A stretch of 64,000 nt of DNA from Azolla caroliniana (lineage: Eukaryota; Polypodiophyta). The stretch spans positions 10,478,001-10,542,000 of the forward strand of contig JBHGNT010000021.1 of the NCBI GenBank assembly GCA_043228905.1, given 5' to 3'. This document shows, piece by piece, positions 60,330 to 64,000 of the stretch (positions are counted from its first letter, which is position 1; each line of letters opens with the position of its first letter). A model generated the notes under the pieces. That model was not told the DNA's origin, made no database searches, and worked only from the letters and a program-made list of their open reading frames with translations. The translations under genes were made by a program, and so were the position numbers.

Positions 60330-60410
60330 TCTACCGACTCTTGATTTGAACCCTTGACTCGAACTTGGAAACACGAGCCTCTTCACCAACAAGCTAACTT
60401 GTTTATTTCA
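60330..60410 (-). mobile_element. tRNA-derived SINE candidate
   Basis: The minus strand reads TTAGCTTGTTGGTGAAGAGG, resembling a pol III A box, then about 28 bases on AAGTTCGAGTC, resembling a B box (GGTTCGANTCC), and a second GGTTCAAATC. This spacing and wording is common in plant SINE heads. A TTATAAAGC and a T-rich stretch follow toward 60250. I could not define ends or a target duplication. Confidence 0.4.
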
Positions 60411-60659
60411 TTAATTATGTTCTAACTTTCTCTTGATTCCCATTTGTTTTCCTTTCCCCTCTTTTTATAAGTATTGCCATGCATATGGTAATGTGTAGGA
60501 GCATAGCATGCATGTAATGCATGAGTTACATGTGATGCATGATCACCATTTGGCGCACATGGCTCCCATGTATGAAAATATATATGGGATAACTATTATG
60601 ATGGACATGAAACTTTAAAATAAATAACCTAGCTTAGTGGTATATGCTTTGTGCTTGGT
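60411..60659. other. AT-rich interval with ATGCAT repeats
   Basis: No gene is visible. Several ATGCAT/GCATGC palindromes cluster at 60478-60545. The segment ends at the Copia-M LTR. Confidence 0.35.
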
Positions 60660-60970
60660 ATATGAAGAGAATAGCGTGCGGAAGCAATAGAAAACCGAAC
60701 ACAGAAAATACGCAGGTTTAATGGAGAGGTTGAGCACCTTTTATACAAGCCTTGACAATAGGGCTGATACAAGTATTGACAATACTTGAATGCTCATAAA
60801 GGAGCCTACTACACTAACTCCCAAAATTATTCCTTACGAGGAATACCATACTAACGGCCTTCCAGTTTACGCACTGATATGGCCACGTTATGCGTACTGT
60901 TTTACGCACCCAATCTATGCACTGGGTTACGAACTGTATTACGCACTAATGTTGAGCTTGTCTCTCAACA
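60660..60970 (-). repeat. Copia-M 3' LTR
   Basis: The minus strand starts TGTTGAGAGACAAGCTCAAC (60970) and ends near GCACGCTATTCTCTTCATA, matching the Copia-A LTR end (GCATGCTATTCTTTTTACA) with changes. At about 311 bp it is shorter than Copia-A's 397 bp, so internal deletions are likely. The PPT complement TTCCCCCTCAAGCTC follows at 60971. Confidence 0.82.
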
Positions 60971-60989
60971 TTCCCCCTCAAGCTCAATT

Positions 60990-61580
60990 TGAGGTTCCAC
61001 CTGCTCCGTCGGATCTACGCTCCGGTTCCTTCTGGCTTCACGCCTCGCTCGCGCTCCTCGACCCTTCCGGTCGGCTTGTCTGCTTACACGACCCTTCTTG
61101 GCTTCCTTGTTGTTGTGGTGTTGGCGCCTCTTCTACTGCCTTCTCTTCTGCTTGGCCCTTGGTTGATTCAGCGTATCCGAATCAAACATCCGAACTGACT
61201 CGGCTTCCTCCAATCGGTTTTCGCTCTTGTCCGAGTTGGCTGTCTCCAACTCGTCTTCGGTCTTCTCGCCCTTGATGGCTTCGTCTCCCCCATGCTTGGT
61301 TGGCTTCGACTCTTTCTTTCGACTGCTCCCCTTATGTTCGCTTTCAGACTCTTCCGCGGATCTACCCTCGGCGTCTTCAGCCGATCCGACATCCACCTCG
61401 GCATCATGGTCTTTTCCGCTCCTTTCTTGCTCCCTTCCGTGGTCATCTGGGACGTCTCTCCCCCTCAAGTTCGGCACGTCGAGGTGACGCAACCCAAGCA
61501 CTCTCGAGAATTGCCGCAACTTGTCCCATGTTTGGTTGGCTTCGGCTCTTTCTTTCGACTGCTCCCCTTATGTCTGCTTT
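60990..61580 (-). pseudogene. Copia-M acidic C-terminal tail
   Basis: The minus-strand frames 61519-61133 and 61446-61168 read GRDVPDDHGREQERSGKDHD, acidic Ser/Glu-rich sequence, EESESEHKGSSRKKESKPTK, KGEKTEDELETANSDKSENR and KQKRRQ. It matches the Copia-A tail (18970-19206 and 30330-30547) and shows what an uninterrupted tail looks like. The part nearest RNase H is duplicated in tandem. No catalytic motif is present. Confidence 0.75.
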
Positions 61581-61762
61581 CAGACTCTTCCACGGATCTG
61601 CCCTCGGCTTCTTTCAGCCGATCCGCCATCCAACTCGGCATCATGGTCTTTTCCGCTCCTTTCCTGCTCCCTTCTGTGGTCATCTGGGACGTCTCTCCCC
61701 CTCGAGTTTGGCACGTCGAGGGGACGCAACCCAAGCACTCCCGAGAATTGCCGCAACTTGTC
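61291..61762. repeat. 236-bp tandem duplication in the Copia-M tail
   Basis: Copy 1 is 61291-61526 and copy 2 is 61527-61762. Both start CATG(C/T)TTGGTTGGCTTCG and include TTTCGACTGCTCCCCTTATG and a CTCGAGAATTGCCGCAACTT-type end. Several substitutions and a small indel separate them. Confidence 0.9.
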
Positions 61763-62131
61763 TAGACCAAGAGGCTTGGTGAAGATGTCGGCGGTCTGCC
61801 GATCCGTCGAAACATACTGAAGTTTGACTTCACTGGAGAGGACACGCTCACGGACGAAATGGTAGTGCACCACAATGTGCTTAGTCCGGGCGTGGAAGAT
61901 AGGGTTCTTAGCTACCTGGATGCTACTGAGGTTGTCGCAGTGGATTATCGTTGGATTGGATACCTCCACTTGCAGATCCTTCAGTAGCCGCTTCAACCAT
62001 ATGGCTTCGCATGTCGCTACAACCGCTCCTCTATACTCGGCTTCGGTGCTTGACATCGCAACTGTCGGCTGCTTCTTGCTACTCCACGCAATCGCGGCAT
62101 TCCCAAGAGAGAACGCGAAACCAGACGTGGA
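61763..62131 (-). pseudogene. Copia-M RNase H
   Basis: On the minus strand the frame from 62056 includes MSSTEAEYRGAVVATCEAIW, LKRLLKDLQVEV, HCDNLSSIQVAKNPIFHART, HYHFVRERV and FTKPLGLDKLRQF. Upstream, WSSKKQ-type sequence is read in the 62130-62060 stretch. It is homologous to Copia-A RNase H and stays open into the duplicated tail. Confidence 0.87.
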
Positions 62132-63196
62132 TCAGCGATCATCGGCGTTTCCGACCCAATGAACATCGGTGTAACTGACCAACTGCGTGGCAGTATTGGT
62201 CTGATATAGTAGCCCCCGGTCCTTAGTGCCACTGACATACCGGAGTACGCGTTGTGCGCATTGAAGGTGCTCCTCGGTCGATCGGACCATGAACTGACTA
62301 ATCACCCTGACCGTGTAGCTGAGATCTAGTCGGGTGATGGTCAAGTATATAAGGCTTCCGACTATCTGTCGGAACCTCGTCGGGTCGCATACCTTCTCGG
62401 AATCAGGGCGAAGCTTGACGGTTCTATCCAGAGGAGTCAAGATGAACTTACAGTCGGCCATCCCAAATTCGAAGAGCATACTTAGCACGTAATGTCATTG
62501 GCTGATCAGTATGCCTTTAGGGGTGCGGTTCACTTCGATCCTGAGGAAGTAATGAAGATCCCCCATATCCTTCATATCGAATGATGCCGCAAGCTGCAGC
62601 TTCACGTGGTCAATCTCACCTAGGTTGACGCCGGTGATGACCAAGTTATGAACATAAAATAAAATGCCAACCGGCCCGAGTCAACCTTTCCGGATAAGCA
62701 ATGAGGAATCCGATTTGGATGTTGCAAAGCCCATCCGATGCAATCGTTGCGTGATTTTCGCGTTCCAGGCACGCGGGGCTTGCTTTAGTCTGTAAAGGGA
62801 TTTCTTCAATCCGCACACCGCTGAAGTGTTCGTTCCGGAGTGAAATCCGGGGGGTTGTACCATGTACACCTGTTCCTCAAGCTCACATTACAGGAACGCA
62901 TTCTTTACATCCATCTGATGTAAGTGCCACCCCTTTGCCGCAGCTACTGCAAGCAAAACACGGACGGTCGTCATCTTCGCGACCGGCGCAAACGTCTCAT
63001 CGTAGTCGATGTCGTGTTTTTGCGAGTAGCCTTTCGCTACTAAATGGGCCTTGTATCGGTTGACCAAGTCGTTGGTGTTGCACTTGAACTTGTACACCCA
63101 CCTGCATCCGATCGGCTTCACACCCTTTGGTGTGTCAACCAGGTCCCAGGTTTCATTCTCTGCCAATGCGCGCATCTCTTCCTCGATTGCGGCGCG
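62132..63196 (-). pseudogene. Copia-M reverse transcriptase
   Basis: The block 63175-62888 has [43 protein letters not shown] and [11 protein letters not shown]. The block 62869-62681 has YMVQPPGFHSGT and LKQAPRAWNAKITQRLH. The catalytic motif YVDD is replaced by Tyr-Val-His-Asn (near 62650), so this RT is dead. The block 62488-62132 has LTPLDRTVKLRPDS, RFRQIVGSLIYLTITRLDLS and SYTDVHWVGNADDR, the RNase H start (TDADW changed to TDVHW). Stops separate the blocks. Confidence 0.88.
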
Positions 63197-64000
63197 CTAA
63201 TTTGCGTCCTTCACCGCTTTTGTGTAGCTCTCTGGCTCACGCACTTCCGCTACATAGGTCATGTACGCATAGTGATGCGCCATGTACTCATTGTAACCGA
63301 ACTGCACAACAGGGTTCTTCTGGTGGGTAGACCGGCGTAATTGCTCATTAGCCGATATTGAGGCTATCTTAGCGGACTTCGCTCTCAAAGACCCATCATC
63401 ACTGCCCTCGGAGTCGAACCCGCGTTGATCCAACTCACACGATCCGACTCGTTCCTATCCGTGCCATAATCCGACACCTTGTTCTTCCCTTTTTCCTTGT
63501 GCGTAGCCCGTCTCCTCGGCTTCTTGCTCACGGAATGCACGGCCGAGTCTCCACTACTCGCCGGGTCTTCATCGGACTGGTCAAACCGACTAAGTTGTCC
63601 AGCCTGTCCGCTTAACCGAAACGAAATCGGACTCTCATTGCGGGTCCCGATTTCAAGCTCATCTGGAGGCATCTCGGCCTCACTGACCTCATCATCAGAA
63701 CACGGATTGGAGGTGAGGTCCGTAGTCGGAGGCAAATACCAGGACACGGACTCGTCAAACACAACGTTGCGACTCACGAGCGCTTGTTTGGTGCGAGGGT
63801 TATGACACTTATAACCCTTCTGCTCGTCCGAATAGCCAACCAAGATACACTTCTCGTCTTTCGCGACCAACTTCCGTTGCTTCTCCTTCGGTACATGCAC
63901 ATACTCAATGCTACCAAAAACTCTCAAGTGTCGCAGATTCGGCTTCCTTCCAAAATACAGCTCATGCGCCGACACTTTTTCTCCGATCCAATTCTGAATA
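63197..64000 (-). pseudogene. Copia-M integrase C-terminus and hinge (continues beyond window)
   Basis: The minus-strand frame 63975-63385 has SAHELYFGRKPNLRHLRVFG, YVHVPKEKQRKLVAKDEKCI, GYSDEQKGYKCHNPRTKQAL and VVFDESVSWYLP, then an acidic Ser/Pro-rich hinge with KKPRRRATHKEKGKNKVSDY. The block 63433-63197 continues with LRRSTHQKNPVVQFGYNEYM. The integrase core with the D,D,E residues lies outside the window. A frame change at about 63420 separates the blocks. Confidence 0.88.

Larger units (their letters stand above)
60660..64000 (-). mobile_element. Copia-M, Copia-A family, running off the window
   Basis: The minus strand shows a 3' LTR (60660-60970), an acidic tail with a 236-bp duplication, RNase H, RT, hinge and integrase C-terminus. 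The 5' part lies beyond 64000. It is close to Copia-A throughout, including the tail after RNase H. Confidence 0.9.

Noticed and set aside
60335-60400. A functional tRNA gene
   Set aside because: The A- and B-box-like words are present, but no cloverleaf with a matching acceptor stem could be drawn.

Overview
This window is repeat DNA from a eukaryotic nuclear genome, almost certainly a land plant. The evidence is several Ty1/copia elements primed by the plant initiator-tRNA site (TGGTATCAGAGC and variants), Ty3/gypsy elements, a non-LTR LINE and long AG/CT microsatellite tracts. I see no intact host gene, rRNA, tRNA or CRISPR array. A run of 100 Ns (6981-7080) marks a scaffold gap. I cannot name the species. 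The many nested layers suggest a large, TE-rich genome.

Layout, left half. A minus-strand LINE (about 600-3395 and 31062-32270) is split by a plus-strand copia element, Copia-A (3396-31061, TSD AGGCA/AGGCC). Copia-A is itself split three times. First, a chimeric gypsy insertion (4316-8022, TSD GCACG) holds a long inverted repeat and the gap. Second, a nearly intact minus-strand gypsy, here Gypsy-E (8653-15663, TSD ACGG), has a pol that resembles fungal elements. Third, an old gypsy, Gypsy-D (19207-30329, TSD GAGAC/GAGAT), contains a solo copia LTR (20072-20656, TSD GAATC), two unusual open frames after pol, and a truncated copia of the F family.

Right half. Two head-to-head F-family copia pieces (32600-35489) and a copia gag with its 5' LTR (35490-36707) lead to Gypsy-H (37001-44915), a decayed relative of Gypsy-E with minisatellite LTRs. 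Copia-J (44916-47309, same family as Copia-A) follows; it carries a solo LTR with a 54-bp tandem array (46397-47290). Next is a 5' gypsy half (47310-51917) whose pol frame runs in frame into copia integrase sequence (Copia-L). Copia-C (52066-57689, minus, TSD ATGTA, itself carrying a solo LTR) interrupts Copia-L, which resumes to about 59320. A short AT-rich interval (59526-60659) holds a fragment with an SDxxxxQFK-type motif and a tRNA-like SINE candidate. Copia-M, of the Copia-A family, runs off the right edge on the minus strand.

The genes do not form a pathway. Each element carries its own Gag, protease, integrase, reverse transcriptase and RNase H, mostly broken by stops. Element and family names are local labels of mine. 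Relations, insertion order and domain calls come from reading the sequence by eye. Fungal affinity, SINE identity and the roles of extra ORFs are inferences.
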